A stretch of 64,000 bases of DNA, taken from positions 1,426,001-1,490,000 of the forward strand of contig NZ_JBHSCZ010000001.1 in NCBI RefSeq assembly GCF_042651465.1, in the 5' to 3' direction. Source of the DNA: Ferruginibacter yonginensis. Its GTDB lineage: Bacteria; Bacteroidota; Bacteroidia; Chitinophagales; Chitinophagaceae. The notes beneath the pieces were generated by a model that was given only the letters and a program-made list of their open reading frames with translations, had not been told where the DNA came from and searched no databases. This document shows positions 37,001-45,554 of this stretch, piece by piece (the first letter of the stretch is position 1; each line of letters opens with the position of its first letter). Position numbers and translations under genes: made by a program.

Positions 37001-37503
37001 AATTGCTGCAACATGCCAGTAACATCTAACGTATCAGCTTGTTTAATACTGATAATGTTGGCTGCTAACGTATTTGAACGAACCACTTTTTCGAAAATAG
37101 CTTCCGGATAAGTGATGATTATTTTTTTGTTTTGCCCTAGTACATTGGCCTGACTCAACTTTGTTAAAGCCTCTGTACGCAACATCACATGGCTACTATT
37201 GAGTAATTGATAGTTGCGTTTGTTTTTAAATGAAGAAGGAAAATAAAATATATCTAAAGCATGGGTAATATTTTCAATAGAGTTATGAAAATAAGCTGCT
37301 TCTTCAGCATCTCTCAACACAATAAGGTGGTTTGTTTGAGCCGCTAATGCATTATTAAAAACGGCTGCAACTACAAATTGCGATGCACTACCGTTAAGCC
37401 CTTTTAAATGAAATTGCTGCGGTGTACTCAAAGTAATGCCATCCGTAATTTTAAATATACGGGGGTCATTATTATACATACTCATCAACACATCTGCATT
37501 CAT
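34096..37503 (-). CDS. mfd: Transcription-repair coupling factor Mfd
   Basis: DNA translocase that removes stalled RNA polymerase and recruits UvrA. From the ATG at 37503 it is 1135 aa; a TTG three codons earlier is unlikely because it would overlap the promoter box. Domains: UvrB-like N-terminal part (AIRGGIIDIYSFGNEKPYRI), RNA polymerase-interacting CarD-like domain (LQPGDYVSHIDHGVGVYSGL), helicase core with Walker A CGDVGFGKTEIAIRAAFK, DEEQ box (MIIDEEQKFGVAAKEK), TATPIPRTLQFS, and HQLRGRVGRSNKKAFCY, then the C-terminal TRCF domain. It shares the window with uvrC, which acts in the same pathway. Confidence 0.97.
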   Translation of the reverse strand: MNADVLMSMYNNDPRIFKITDGITLSTPQQFHLKGLNGSASQFVVAAVFNNALAAQTNHLIVLRDAEEAAYFHNSIENITHALDIFYFPSSFKNKRNYQLLNSSHVMLRTEALTKLSQANVLGQNKKIIITYPEAIFEKVVRSNTLAANIISIKQADTLDVTGMLQQFIDQGFSHTDFVYEPGQFAIRGGIIDIYSFGNEKPYRIELFGNEVDSIRIFDPETQLSERKLLQVNIIPNAATQFETGEKVSLLDFLPENTVVWMNDWGFAKERIEDEMEGVSLFDFKMADDLLTSTENTYAKDLSAADFDSAAIIEAAVAQKHIIEFGNKAFFTTLGQAHTIQFSTIQQPAFNRQFDMLIKNLQDFEKQQYNIFIFADNPKQLERLHTIFTDLKAEIQVTPIPFAIHEGFIDNDLKLICYTDHQIFQRYHKYKVKQAFSKNKALTLKTLRELQPGDYVSHIDHGVGVYSGLQKIEANGKMQEAVRIQYKDGDLLYVNISSLHKISKYSGKEGSIPKMNKLGSDVWAKLKDKTKKQVKDIATDLIKLYAQRKSLEGFAHSPDNYMQTELEASFIYEDTPDQAKASEDVKRDMEKPIPMDRLVCGDVGFGKTEIAIRAAFKTVCDSKQAAILVPTTILAYQHYKSISERLKDFPVVVDFINRFKSSKEKKDTLKRLEEGKIDIIVGTHALLGKEVKFKNLGIMIIDEEQKFGVAAKEKLKTLRTTVDSLTLTATPIPRTLQFSLMGARDLSIINTPPPNRQPIQTEVLVFNEDAIRDTIYYEIERGGQVFFIHNRVKGLAEMKSLIQGLCPDVSIAFAHGQMEGDQLEDTILDFMDKKYDVLVCTNIVESGVDIPNVNTIIINNAHQFGLSDLHQLRGRVGRSNKKAFCYLLAPPMSTLPPDSRKRLSTLEQYSDLGSGFQIAMRDLDIRGAGNMLGGEQSGFIAEIGFEMYQKILDEAVKELKRNEFRDLFIEEIQQQDDFVKDCSIDTDLEILIPDSYVESITERLSLYSRLDNCDTEKELQDFHAEMTDRFGPVPAPVEDLFTTVRCRKMAVTLGFERMFIKNDVLKCFFVSNPESPYFQSDTFNKILLFLQTGTNKAKLKQVGKNGILVVDDIKTMNDLFRFITKMHNSVVSTTS

Positions 37504-37509
37504 GCAATG

Positions 37510-37517
37510 CAAATATA
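37510..37517 (-). promoter_or_regulatory. -7 promoter box giving a near-leaderless mfd transcript
   Basis: The minus strand reads TATATTTG, an exact TAnnTTTG match, ending 6 nt before the mfd ATG at 37503. Transcription would start at or beside the start codon. This also argues against the upstream TTG start. Confidence 0.5.
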
Positions 37518-37599
37518 AAACAAAGGCACAATTTTGATGAATTACATTTTTAAATACTATTACAAATTACCTTTTGTATATTCATTAAAAAATAAATGT

Positions 37600-39747
37600 A
37601 TGATACCAAAACAAATTGCCACCATCGCAATCATTCTATTGGTTTCGTGTAATGCTAACAATAAAAATATGACGTACAATTGGCCTACACTTACGCCTCC
37701 TAAAGCAATGCAAAAGCCGCATGTAAGAATATTGCATGGCGATACAGTACAAGACCCCTATTATTGGATGTATGATTATTTTGGTAAAGGACCAGATAGC
37801 ACCAATGTGGTAAATTATTTAACGGCTGAAAATACCTACCTCGATTCAATGATGGCAGGCACTAAAACCTTTCAACAAAACTTGTTTAATGAAATGAAAA
37901 GCCGCATTAAAGAAAAAGATGAAAGTGTGCCCGTATTTAAAAATGGATATTACTATTATTCTCGATCTGATGATGGTAAACAGTATTATAAATATTGTCG
38001 CAAAAAAGAAACTTTAAACGCACCTGAAGAAATTTTATTAGATGTTGATAAAATGGCTGAAGGCCATTCATATTATAGTGTTACAGGTTTTGAAGTAAGT
38101 GAAAATAATAAACTACTAGCCTTTGCTGTAGATGAAGTGAGTCGCAGACAATACACCATTTATATAAAAAATATTGAAACAGGTGAAATTTTAAAAGATG
38201 CTATTACCAACACAGAAGGCGACCCTTGCTGGGCCAATGATAACCAAACTATATTTTATACAGAAAAACATCCTGTTACTTTATTATCAGAAAAAATTAA
38301 ACGACATAGTTTAGGAACCGCAGCAAGTGCTGATGTTGTGGTATATACTGAAACCGATAAAAGTAATTATATAGGTGTTGGTAAAAGCAAAAACAATCAA
38401 TACATCTACATTTATTCTGGCGCTACTTTATCGTCAGAAATATTTATGATTAATGCAGCTACACCAACTGCTGCTTTCAAAAGTTTTCAACCACGAATAA
38501 AAGATGTAAAGTATGATGTATACCCTTTGGCAGATAAATTTTTAATACGCACCAATAAAGATGCTATTAATTTTAAAATAATGGAATGCCCATTAGATAA
38601 AACGGGTGTTGAAAATTGGAAAGATTATATTCCACACAGAGCAGATGTGTTAGTGCAAAATATAGAAGAGTTTAGCAATTATATTGTTGTAAACGAACGA
38701 AAAAATGGCTTAGTTCAGTTACGTGTTAGAAACCTATCTACTGGCAATGAACATTATATTGATTTTGGTGAAGCCACCTACGGGGCAAATTTTTCTGCTA
38801 ATCCAAATTACAATACCACCGCCTTACGTTATACCTATACTTCGCTTACAACCCCAGCATCTTTTTACGAATATGATATGGGCACTAAACAAAAAAAATT
38901 ATTAAAACAGCAAGATGTTTTGGGAGGCTATAACAAAGAGGAATACGCAACAGAACGTATTTATGCAACTGCAAAAGATGGCACCAAAATTCCTATTTCA
39001 ATTGTATACAAAAAAGGTTTTGTAAAAGATGGCAATGCCCCATTATTATTATACGCTTATGGTAGTTACGGTAGCAGTACCGATGCTAGTTTTAACAGCA
39101 GCCGACTCAGTTTATTGAATAGAGGTTTTGCATTCGCCATTGCACACATTCGAGGCGGACAAGAAATGGGACGCCAATGGTATGAAGATGGTAAAATGAT
39201 GAAAAAGAAAAATACTTTTACAGATTTTATTGATTGTGGCGAATTTTTAATCGCTCAAAAGTTCACCAACAAAGCTCACTTGTATGCACAAGGTGGTAGC
39301 GCCGGTGGTTTATTAATGGGTGCTGTAGCCAATATGGCGCCTGATTTATGGAATGGCATTATTGCACAAGTGCCATTTGTAGATGTTGTAAATACCATGC
39401 TCGATGAAAGTATACCATTAACAACTAATGAGTTTGATGAATGGGGTAACCCTAAAAATAAAGATGCTTATTTCTATATGAAAAGTTACAGTCCATACGA
39501 AAACATTGAAAAGAAAAACTATCCCAATATGCTTGTTACAACTGGCTTGCACGATAGCCAAGTTCAATATTTTGAACCTGCCAAATGGGTTGCAAAATTA
39601 AGAGCAACAAAAACAGATAACAATATTTTACTACTACATACTAATATGGAATTTGGCCATGTCGGCGCAAGTGGCAGGTTTGATTACTTAAAAGATGTAG
39701 CACTCAATTATGCTTTCTTATTTGCTCTTGAAGGTATCAATAAATAA
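37600..39747 (+). CDS. S9-family oligopeptidase (oligopeptidase B-like), lipoprotein
   Basis: Serine peptidase cleaving short peptides, probably periplasmic. From ATG 37600 it is 715 aa and has a lipoprotein signal (IIILLVSC-like, lipid Cys17 in LLVSCNANNK); the longer frame from 37534 adds 22 residues without a signal-like start. It has the S9A N-terminal propeller (DPYYWMYDYFG opening, YYYYSRSDDGKQYYKY) and a hydrolase domain with nucleophile Ser in YAQGGSAGGLLMGAV, Asp in TGLHDSQVQYFEPAKW and His in MEFGHVGASGRFDYL. The helper motif AHIRGGQEMGRQWYEDG is typical of oligopeptidase B. Confidence 0.92.
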   Translation: MIPKQIATIAIILLVSCNANNKNMTYNWPTLTPPKAMQKPHVRILHGDTVQDPYYWMYDYFGKGPDSTNVVNYLTAENTYLDSMMAGTKTFQQNLFNEMKSRIKEKDESVPVFKNGYYYYSRSDDGKQYYKYCRKKETLNAPEEILLDVDKMAEGHSYYSVTGFEVSENNKLLAFAVDEVSRRQYTIYIKNIETGEILKDAITNTEGDPCWANDNQTIFYTEKHPVTLLSEKIKRHSLGTAASADVVVYTETDKSNYIGVGKSKNNQYIYIYSGATLSSEIFMINAATPTAAFKSFQPRIKDVKYDVYPLADKFLIRTNKDAINFKIMECPLDKTGVENWKDYIPHRADVLVQNIEEFSNYIVVNERKNGLVQLRVRNLSTGNEHYIDFGEATYGANFSANPNYNTTALRYTYTSLTTPASFYEYDMGTKQKKLLKQQDVLGGYNKEEYATERIYATAKDGTKIPISIVYKKGFVKDGNAPLLLYAYGSYGSSTDASFNSSRLSLLNRGFAFAIAHIRGGQEMGRQWYEDGKMMKKKNTFTDFIDCGEFLIAQKFTNKAHLYAQGGSAGGLLMGAVANMAPDLWNGIIAQVPFVDVVNTMLDESIPLTTNEFDEWGNPKNKDAYFYMKSYSPYENIEKKNYPNMLVTTGLHDSQVQYFEPAKWVAKLRATKTDNNILLLHTNMEFGHVGASGRFDYLKDVALNYAFLFALEGINK

Positions 39748-39764
39748 AAAATAAAGCGATTTAA

Positions 39765-39793
39765 AAAAGCCTCCACATATTTTGGAGGCTTTT
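39765..39793 (+). terminator. Intrinsic terminator after the S9 oligopeptidase gene
   Basis: AAAAGCCTCCA (39765-39775) pairs with TGGAGGCTTTT (39783-39793) around a 7-nt loop, with a T-rich tail. Confidence 0.82.
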
Positions 39794-39879
39794 GTTTTAA
39801 AAGCATATTGAACAAAAACCTACGCAATTACTTGCCAAACTTTTAATCAAAAAAATATAACTTACATAAAACTATTGTT

Positions 39880-40605
39880 ATGTTACAACCTTGGCAAAAA
39901 GCAACCGTTATAAAAATTGAACAAATTACACATAACACCCGTAGCTTTTTTTTACAATTAGATGAAGTAGCAGCATTTGATTTTAAACCTGGTCAATTTG
40001 TAACACTCGATTTACCAATACATGAAAAACCGCATAAACGTTTGCGTAGTTACTCCATTGCAAGCTGGCCAAATGGTACTAATATTATTGAGTTATGCAT
40101 TGTTTTGCTAGATGATGGCGCAGGCACCACCTACTTATTTAACCACGTAAATGTCGGTGATCATATTACTTTACGAGGACCAGTTGGTGTATTTACTTTA
40201 CAAGAAAACGCCTTGCAAAACGATTTATTCTTAATATGTACAGGTACAGGTATTGCCCCCTTTAGAAGTATGGTGCAATGGCTCTTTAGCCAACAGCATG
40301 CTATCAAAAACATTTATTTGATTTTTGGCTGCAGAACACAAGCTGATTTATTGTACCATACTGAACTACAACAACTCAGTAATCAAATGCAAGGGCTTCA
40401 TTATTTACCCACTTTAAGTAGAGAACTCTGGGAAGGTGCCACTGGCTACGTACACCAAGTGTATGAATCCATCATCGCTCAACAACCTAACCCTCAAGCA
40501 ACCTTTATGCTTTGCGGTTGGAAAGCCATGATTGATGAGGCCAAACAGCGAATAATTGAATTAGGTTACGATAAAAAAGCCATTCATACAGAGTTGTACG
40601 GTTAA
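39880..40605 (+). CDS. FNR-type ferredoxin/flavodoxin-NADP reductase family protein
   Basis: FAD- and NAD(P)-binding oxidoreductase, 241 aa, cytoplasmic. FAD-binding motif RLRSYSIAS and the following ELCIVLLDDGAG; GPVGVFTL; NAD(P)-binding segment LICTGTGIAPFRSMVQWL, YLIFGCRTQADLLYHTEL and FMLCGWKAMIDEAKQ. The C-terminal aromatic residue (TELYG) fits the ferredoxin reductase branch. No electron-carrier domain is fused, so it relies on a separate ferredoxin or flavodoxin. It lies 43 nt upstream of the M23 gene on the same strand. Confidence 0.88.
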   Translation: MLQPWQKATVIKIEQITHNTRSFFLQLDEVAAFDFKPGQFVTLDLPIHEKPHKRLRSYSIASWPNGTNIIELCIVLLDDGAGTTYLFNHVNVGDHITLRGPVGVFTLQENALQNDLFLICTGTGIAPFRSMVQWLFSQQHAIKNIYLIFGCRTQADLLYHTELQQLSNQMQGLHYLPTLSRELWEGATGYVHQVYESIIAQQPNPQATFMLCGWKAMIDEAKQRIIELGYDKKAIHTELYG

Positions 40606-40648
40606 CTTACTACACATCATTTGTTTTGAGCTAACTTAGCTTACTCAA

Positions 40649-41353
40649 ATGAATTTCATGCAAGTAGATTTAAATTTTTTACTAAAAAAACACTACGCTA
40701 GCTTTTTCCCTGTTGTGAAAATAAACAAAGAAAAAGATGGCATACATACCTTTGATTTTACCATTAATAACCAACAAATTTCACCAGCGCTTATTGCAGA
40801 TACAAATGCTTTTAGTGCATACATTACTCAACAATTAACAGCTAATAATGCCACTTACGGTATAGGTGGTTATAACGAAAATAGGGTACTTTACAAACGC
40901 AGTACCTTGTTTGATGGTGCTCAAAATCGTAGCATTCATTTAGGCGTTGATATTTGGGGGCCTGTTGGCACCAAAGTATATGCTCCTTTAGGTGGTATGG
41001 TACACAGCTTTGCTTTTAATGATCAATTTGGCGATTATGGTGCTACTATTATTTTACAACACCAGCTTGATACAGTTTGTTTTTACACATTATACGGCCA
41101 CTTATCGCTTGCTAGCTTACATGATATGCGTAAGGGTAAATTTATTACAAGAGGTGAAGCTTTTTGCAGCTTTGGCAACCCAATTGAAAACGGCAATTGG
41201 CCACCACATTTACATTTTCAAGTAATTGAAGATATTGGTAATTATGAAGGCGATTACCCTGGTGTTTGTAGCGAACCCGATAGGGCTTTTTATTTAAAAA
41301 ATTGCCCTGATGCAAACCAACTGATTAATTTTGATGGAGGCGTTTTTTATTAA
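40649..41353 (+). CDS. M23-fold metallopeptidase-like protein without signal peptide
   Basis: 234 aa with a complete LytM/M23 metal site: H97 and D101 (SIHLGVDIWGPVGTKVYAP), H151 (TLYGHLSL) and H187-x-H189 (WPPHLHFQV). There is no signal peptide or membrane anchor; the first 85 residues are a separate alpha/beta segment with no match I know. The ending YPGVCSEPDRAFYLKNCPD resembles the M23 unit that I recall being fused between a kinase-like and an aminotransferase class III domain in other bacteria, so this may be a free-standing cytoplasmic relative with a non-peptidoglycan role. That link is from memory. Confidence 0.8.
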   Translation: MNFMQVDLNFLLKKHYASFFPVVKINKEKDGIHTFDFTINNQQISPALIADTNAFSAYITQQLTANNATYGIGGYNENRVLYKRSTLFDGAQNRSIHLGVDIWGPVGTKVYAPLGGMVHSFAFNDQFGDYGATIILQHQLDTVCFYTLYGHLSLASLHDMRKGKFITRGEAFCSFGNPIENGNWPPHLHFQVIEDIGNYEGDYPGVCSEPDRAFYLKNCPDANQLINFDGGVFY

Positions 41354-41450
41354 ACTTTCAGCCAATTACTGAATACTTTGGCTTTTGAATTAAGGAAATA
41401 TTATTTGTACCACCATCATCAAAAATGGTTGCTGAAATAAGCACAAATGC

Positions 41451-41541
41451 CCAAAGGCTGCCGGAACGCAGCGGTAGCCCACAACGAGGCACGAGTGCGG
41501 ACTACAAGCGTAGTGCCGGAACTACTGCTCATACTAGCACA
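41451..41541. repeat. GC-rich element with two hairpins between the M23 gene and dxs
   Basis: About 90 bp, much richer in GC than its flanks. First hairpin: GGCTGCCG (41456-41463) with CGGTAGCC (41472-41479), one G-U pair. Second: CGGACTAC (41498-41505) with GTAGTGCCG (41510-41518), one bulged G. No reading frame of substance crosses it. It fills the middle of a 270-bp gap and looks like a dispersed structured repeat; the sequence differs from the element at 26319-26426. Confidence 0.5.
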
Positions 41542-41591
41542 AAAAGATGATAGCCCCACTATTAAAAAATAAATTGTAACTTATATTGTTA

Positions 41592-41599
41592 TAATTTTG
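41592..41599 (+). promoter_or_regulatory. Candidate -7 promoter box for dxs
   Basis: TAATTTTG matches TAnnTTTG and ends 24 nt before the dxs ATG. A TTG lies 14 nt upstream of the box, closer than typical -33 spacing. Confidence 0.4.
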
Positions 41600-41623
41600 T
41601 GATGATACTTAATATCAATAAAA

Positions 41624-43546
41624 ATGGAGATAAAGCCAGGACCACTACTAGCCAACATTAACACCCCTGCCGATTTAAAAAAGCTGAGTAAAGATGATAT
41701 GTTGCAGGTTTGCGACGAATTACGTCAATATATTATTGATGTGGTGAGTATACATGGCGGCCATTTTGCAGCTAGCTTAGGCGTAGTGGAACTTTCTGTT
41801 GCATTGCACTATGTAATGAATACTCCTTATGATCAATTAGTATGGGATGTAGGCCACCAAGCTTACGGACATAAAATTTTAACTGGCAGGCGTGACCAAT
41901 TCCCTACAAACAGAAAGCTGAATGGCTTAAGCGGTTTTCCTAAACGCAGCGAAAGTGAATATGATACTTTTGGCGTGGGCCACTCCTCTACCTCAATTTC
42001 AGCCGCTTTAGGCATGGCAATGGCTAGCCATTATAAAGGCGAAACTGATAGACAGCACATTGCTATTATTGGTGATGGCTCAATGACTGCAGGCATGGCT
42101 TTTGAAGCGATGAACCATGCTGGTATCGAAAAAAGTAACCTGCTCATTATTTTAAATGATAACGGCATCAGCATTGATCCAAATGTGGGTGCTTTAAAAG
42201 AATACCTTACTGATATTACTACTTCACACACTTACAATAAAGTGAAAGATGATGTGTGGAACTTGCTAGGCAAATTACCTGTGGGCAAAACTTTTACCCG
42301 TGGTATGGCTACCAAACTTACCGAAGGCTTAAAAGGCATGGTAAGCAGCAGTAGCAATTTATTTGAAGCATTGAAGTTGCGCTATTTTGGACCAATTGAT
42401 GGACATAACGTTACCAAATTAATTGAAACCCTCCAAGATTTAAAAGATATACCTGGCCCCAAAATTTTGCATATAAAAACAGTAAAAGGCAAGGGATATG
42501 AGTTGGCAGAAAAAGACCAAACCAAGTGGCATGCACCGGGCTTGTTTGATAAAATTACTGGCGAAATTGTAAAGAAAACTTTTGATGTACCACAACCGCC
42601 AAAATACCAAGATGTATTTGGACATACTATTATTGAGTTAGCTGAAAAAAATGATAAAATAATGGGTGTTACTCCGGCAATGCCTAGTGGTAGCTCATTA
42701 AAGTTTATGATGGATGCTATGCCTCACCGAGCTTTTGATGTAGGTATTTGTGAACAACATGCCGTTACCTTAAGTGCAGGTATGGCAACACAAGGCATGA
42801 GGGTGTTTTGCAACATTTACTCATCATTCATGCAAAGGGCATACGATATGGTAATACACGATGTTGCTATTCAAAAATTACCTGTAATATTTTGTTTAGA
42901 CAGAGGTGGTTTAGTGGGTGAAGATGGCCCAACGCACCATGGCTGTTATGATATTGCCTACATGCGTTGCGTACCAAACATGATTGTAAGTGCACCCATG
43001 AACGAAGCTGAGTTGAGAGATTTAATGTATACAGCACAACTTGAAAGCAACAAGCTTCCATTTAGTATACGCTACCCACGTGGCGAAGGTGTTATGCCTG
43101 AGTGGCGTACCACCATGAAGGCTATTGAAATTGGTACAGGCCGTAAATTAAAAGATGGTGAAGCAATTGCAATTTTAAGCTTTGGTCACCCTGGCAATTT
43201 TGCTGCCGCAGCAATTAGAGATGTAAAAAAAGAAGGTATTAACCCTGGCCATTTTGATATGCGTTTTGCAAAACCAATTGATGAAGCCATGTTGCATGAG
43301 GTTTGTCAGCAGTATCCTAAATTAATTACGGTTGAAGATGGAACTGTAGTGGGTGGCTTTGGTTCAGCTGTTTTAGAATTTATGGCGACACATGGTTATA
43401 AAAATGATGTAACCATTTTAGGTATTCCCGATGCATTGGTGGAGCATGGTACACCAAAACAATTATATGATCAAATTGGTATTGACGCAAACGGTATTGC
43501 AAATACATTACGTAAAGTAGCACAAAAGCAAGTGATGATAGCCTAA
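41624..43546 (+). CDS. dxs: 1-deoxy-D-xylulose-5-phosphate synthase
   Basis: First enzyme of the MEP route to isoprenoids, thiamine diphosphate dependent. The 640 aa contain the TPP motif GDGSMTAGMAFEAMNHAG (from residue 150) with NDNGISIDPNVG, the catalytic-type Glu377 (FDVGICEQHAVTLSAG), CLDRGGLVGEDGPTHHG and the C-terminal transketolase domain (TVEDGTVVGGFGSAV). Length is normal. Single gene ended by a strong terminator. Supplies precursors for the carrier lipid recycled by uppP and for quinones. Confidence 0.97.
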   Translation: MEIKPGPLLANINTPADLKKLSKDDMLQVCDELRQYIIDVVSIHGGHFAASLGVVELSVALHYVMNTPYDQLVWDVGHQAYGHKILTGRRDQFPTNRKLNGLSGFPKRSESEYDTFGVGHSSTSISAALGMAMASHYKGETDRQHIAIIGDGSMTAGMAFEAMNHAGIEKSNLLIILNDNGISIDPNVGALKEYLTDITTSHTYNKVKDDVWNLLGKLPVGKTFTRGMATKLTEGLKGMVSSSSNLFEALKLRYFGPIDGHNVTKLIETLQDLKDIPGPKILHIKTVKGKGYELAEKDQTKWHAPGLFDKITGEIVKKTFDVPQPPKYQDVFGHTIIELAEKNDKIMGVTPAMPSGSSLKFMMDAMPHRAFDVGICEQHAVTLSAGMATQGMRVFCNIYSSFMQRAYDMVIHDVAIQKLPVIFCLDRGGLVGEDGPTHHGCYDIAYMRCVPNMIVSAPMNEAELRDLMYTAQLESNKLPFSIRYPRGEGVMPEWRTTMKAIEIGTGRKLKDGEAIAILSFGHPGNFAAAAIRDVKKEGINPGHFDMRFAKPIDEAMLHEVCQQYPKLITVEDGTVVGGFGSAVLEFMATHGYKNDVTILGIPDALVEHGTPKQLYDQIGIDANGIANTLRKVAQKQVMIA

Positions 43547-43562
43547 TTATTACATACATTTT

Positions 43563-43596
43563 TAAAAAAGCCACTCAAATTAGAGTGGCTTTTTTA
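43563..43596 (+). terminator. Intrinsic terminator after dxs
   Basis: AAAAAAGCCACTC (43564-43576) pairs with GAGTGGCTTTTTT (43583-43595) around AAATTA; T-rich tail on the plus strand. Confidence 0.88.
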
Positions 43597-43773
43597 TTAC
43601 CAATCAATTATATTATAATTTAAAATATGTATTTTATTTTTTATTAAAATGTAAATTTTAATACATTTAATTAAATATTTCACCGATTTCTAATCTTAAT
43701 TCCTCTATTTTTTATATAATTTACTTAATATTTGCTATTATTGTAACATACATTATAGAACATTAATAAAATT

Positions 43774-45096
43774 ATGAGCAAAAAAAGAGCCCTTATTCCT
43801 TTCCTAATTTTAGTGGCGATTGTATTAGTAGCTACCATCAGCTCGAGCCCAGCAACTGTGTTAAGTGAAGCCGATGCAAGTGGCATTAACGGGGCCGATA
43901 CAGCTTGGATGTTGGCGGCTACAGCCTTGGTATTAATAATGACACCCGGATTAGCCTTTTTTTACGGAGGTATGGTTAACAAAAAAAATGTAATCAGTAC
44001 CATGCTACAAAGTTTTATAAGCATGGCCGTTATTTCTGTTTTGTGGGTGGTTGTGGGCTTTAGTTTAGCTTTTGGCGACTCAGTGGGTGGCATTATTGGC
44101 AACCCCAGTACATTTTTTTTAATGAAAAATATTACCAGCTTAAAACCTTGGGTATTGGCACCCACTATTCCGTTTTTATTATTTGCATTTTATCAATTAA
44201 AATTTGCCATTATAACCCCGGCACTCATAACGGGTGCTTTTGCTGAACGTATAAAGTTCACTTCATACATTTTATTTATTTGTTTGTTTAGCGTATTCAT
44301 TTATTGTCCGTTAGCACATGCCACTTGGCACCCTCAAGGTTTATTATTAAAATATGGTGTACTCGATTTTGCTGGTGGAACCGTCGTGCACATGAGTGCA
44401 GGCTGGGCAGCTTTAGCCGCTGCCTTATATTTAAGAAAACGCAATGAGCCTATGCATACACCTGCAAGAATTACCTATGTTTTGCTAGGTACTGGTTTGC
44501 TTTGGTTTGGCTGGTTTGGTTTTAACGCCGGCAGTGCATTTGGCGCCAATAGCTTAGCAGCCACAGCATTGGGTACCACAGGTGCAGCATCAGCAGCGGC
44601 AGCCTTTACATGGATTTTATTTGATGCACTTCGTGGCCGCAAACCCAGTGCAATGGGCACTTGCATTGGTGCAGTAGTAGGTTTGGTGGCCATAACACCA
44701 GCAGCAGGTTTTATTAGTTTACCCCATTCATTAGTAGTTGGTTTTGTAAGCAGTATTGTAAGTAATTTGATGGTGGAATGGCGTACCAAAACTTCTATTG
44801 ATGATACGTTAGATGTTTTTCCTTGCCACGGCGTAGGAGGAATTGTAGGTTTTATACTTACAGCAGTATTTGCTGATCAACATATTAATGCAGCCAACGC
44901 CACAGGCAATGGGTTAATTTTTGGCGAAACCCATTTATTTATAGTGCATTGCATAACCATGGTGGTAGTATCGGTTTTTATATTTTTTGGCACCTTATTA
45001 TTATTAAAAATTACAGACTATATCTCTCCTTTAAGGGTATCAGTAGAAGATGAAACCATTGGTTTAGATATTACGCAACATGATGAAAAACTGTAA
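43774..45096 (+). CDS. amtB: Ammonium transporter (Amt/MEP/Rh family)
   Basis: Conducts ammonium across the inner membrane. The 440 aa start with a cleavable-looking signal segment (LIPFLILVAIVLVATI) followed by about 11 helices. Signatures: TPGLAFFYGGMVNKKNV, FAFYQLKFAIITPALITGAFAER, first pore His in GGTVVHMSAGWAALA and second in FPCHGVGGIVGFIL. GWFGFNAGSAF is typical. No PII regulator gene (glnK) is adjacent, unlike the common amtB-glnK arrangement. Separated from dxs by 227 bp of terminator and A+T-rich DNA. Confidence 0.93.
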   Translation: MSKKRALIPFLILVAIVLVATISSSPATVLSEADASGINGADTAWMLAATALVLIMTPGLAFFYGGMVNKKNVISTMLQSFISMAVISVLWVVVGFSLAFGDSVGGIIGNPSTFFLMKNITSLKPWVLAPTIPFLLFAFYQLKFAIITPALITGAFAERIKFTSYILFICLFSVFIYCPLAHATWHPQGLLLKYGVLDFAGGTVVHMSAGWAALAAALYLRKRNEPMHTPARITYVLLGTGLLWFGWFGFNAGSAFGANSLAATALGTTGAASAAAAFTWILFDALRGRKPSAMGTCIGAVVGLVAITPAAGFISLPHSLVVGFVSSIVSNLMVEWRTKTSIDDTLDVFPCHGVGGIVGFILTAVFADQHINAANATGNGLIFGETHLFIVHCITMVVVSVFIFFGTLLLLKITDYISPLRVSVEDETIGLDITQHDEKL

Positions 45097-45123
45097 TCAT
45101 TATCAATCATATAAATGAACATT

Positions 45124-45146
45124 TATACTTGTACCTTTAAGTACAA
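45124..45146. promoter_or_regulatory. Candidate promoter/operator for the DUF2237-AraC pair
   Basis: TATACTTG (45124-45131) is a 7/8 match to TAnnTTTG, and the inverted repeat TTGTAC (45129-45134)/GTACAA (45141-45146) overlaps it. The arrangement suggests an operator, but the evidence is short and weak. Confidence 0.3.
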
Positions 45147-45161
45147 ATTAATGTGCTCGTA

Positions 45162-45554
45162 ATGAATAAGGTGAAAAAAGGCGAAAAAAATATTTTAGGA
45201 AACCCGTTAGAACAAGCTGGTACTAATCCACTTACTGGGTTTTATAGAGATGGGTTTTGCTCCACCGGACCAACAGATACCGGTAACCACGTAATAGCTG
45301 CGGTAGTTACAGATGCTTTTTTACAATTCTCAAAATCACAGGGCAACGATTTAATTACGCCTTATCCAGCATATAATTTCCCTGGCCTCAAAGCTGGTGA
45401 CACTTGGTGCTTATGTGCCAACCGCTGGAAACAAGCTTTGGATGCAGGTGTAGCACCACCTATAATTGCAGCAGCTACACACGAAAAAGCTTTGCAATTT
45501 GTTGATTTACCCACATTGCAGCAATACGAACAAACTAACGAACCAACCAAATGA
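45162..45554 (+). CDS. DUF2237 family protein
   Basis: Conserved cytoplasmic protein of unknown biochemical function, 130 aa from ATG 45162 (a GTG at 45153 would add three residues). The family block is clear: KNILGNPLEQAGTNPLTGFY, RDGFCSTGPTDTGNHVIAAV, TDAFLQFSKSQGNDL and LKAGDTWCLCANRWKQALDA. Conserved Cys residues (FCSTGP, WCLC) are present. Its stop overlaps the AraC start as ATGA, so the two are translationally coupled. Confidence 0.88.
   Translation: MNKVKKGEKNILGNPLEQAGTNPLTGFYRDGFCSTGPTDTGNHVIAAVVTDAFLQFSKSQGNDLITPYPAYNFPGLKAGDTWCLCANRWKQALDAGVAPPIIAAATHEKALQFVDLPTLQQYEQTNEPTK

Noticed and set aside
37534..37599. Longer N-terminus for the S9 oligopeptidase
   Set aside because: Starting at 37600 gives a good lipoprotein signal; the extension is unlike any signal sequence.
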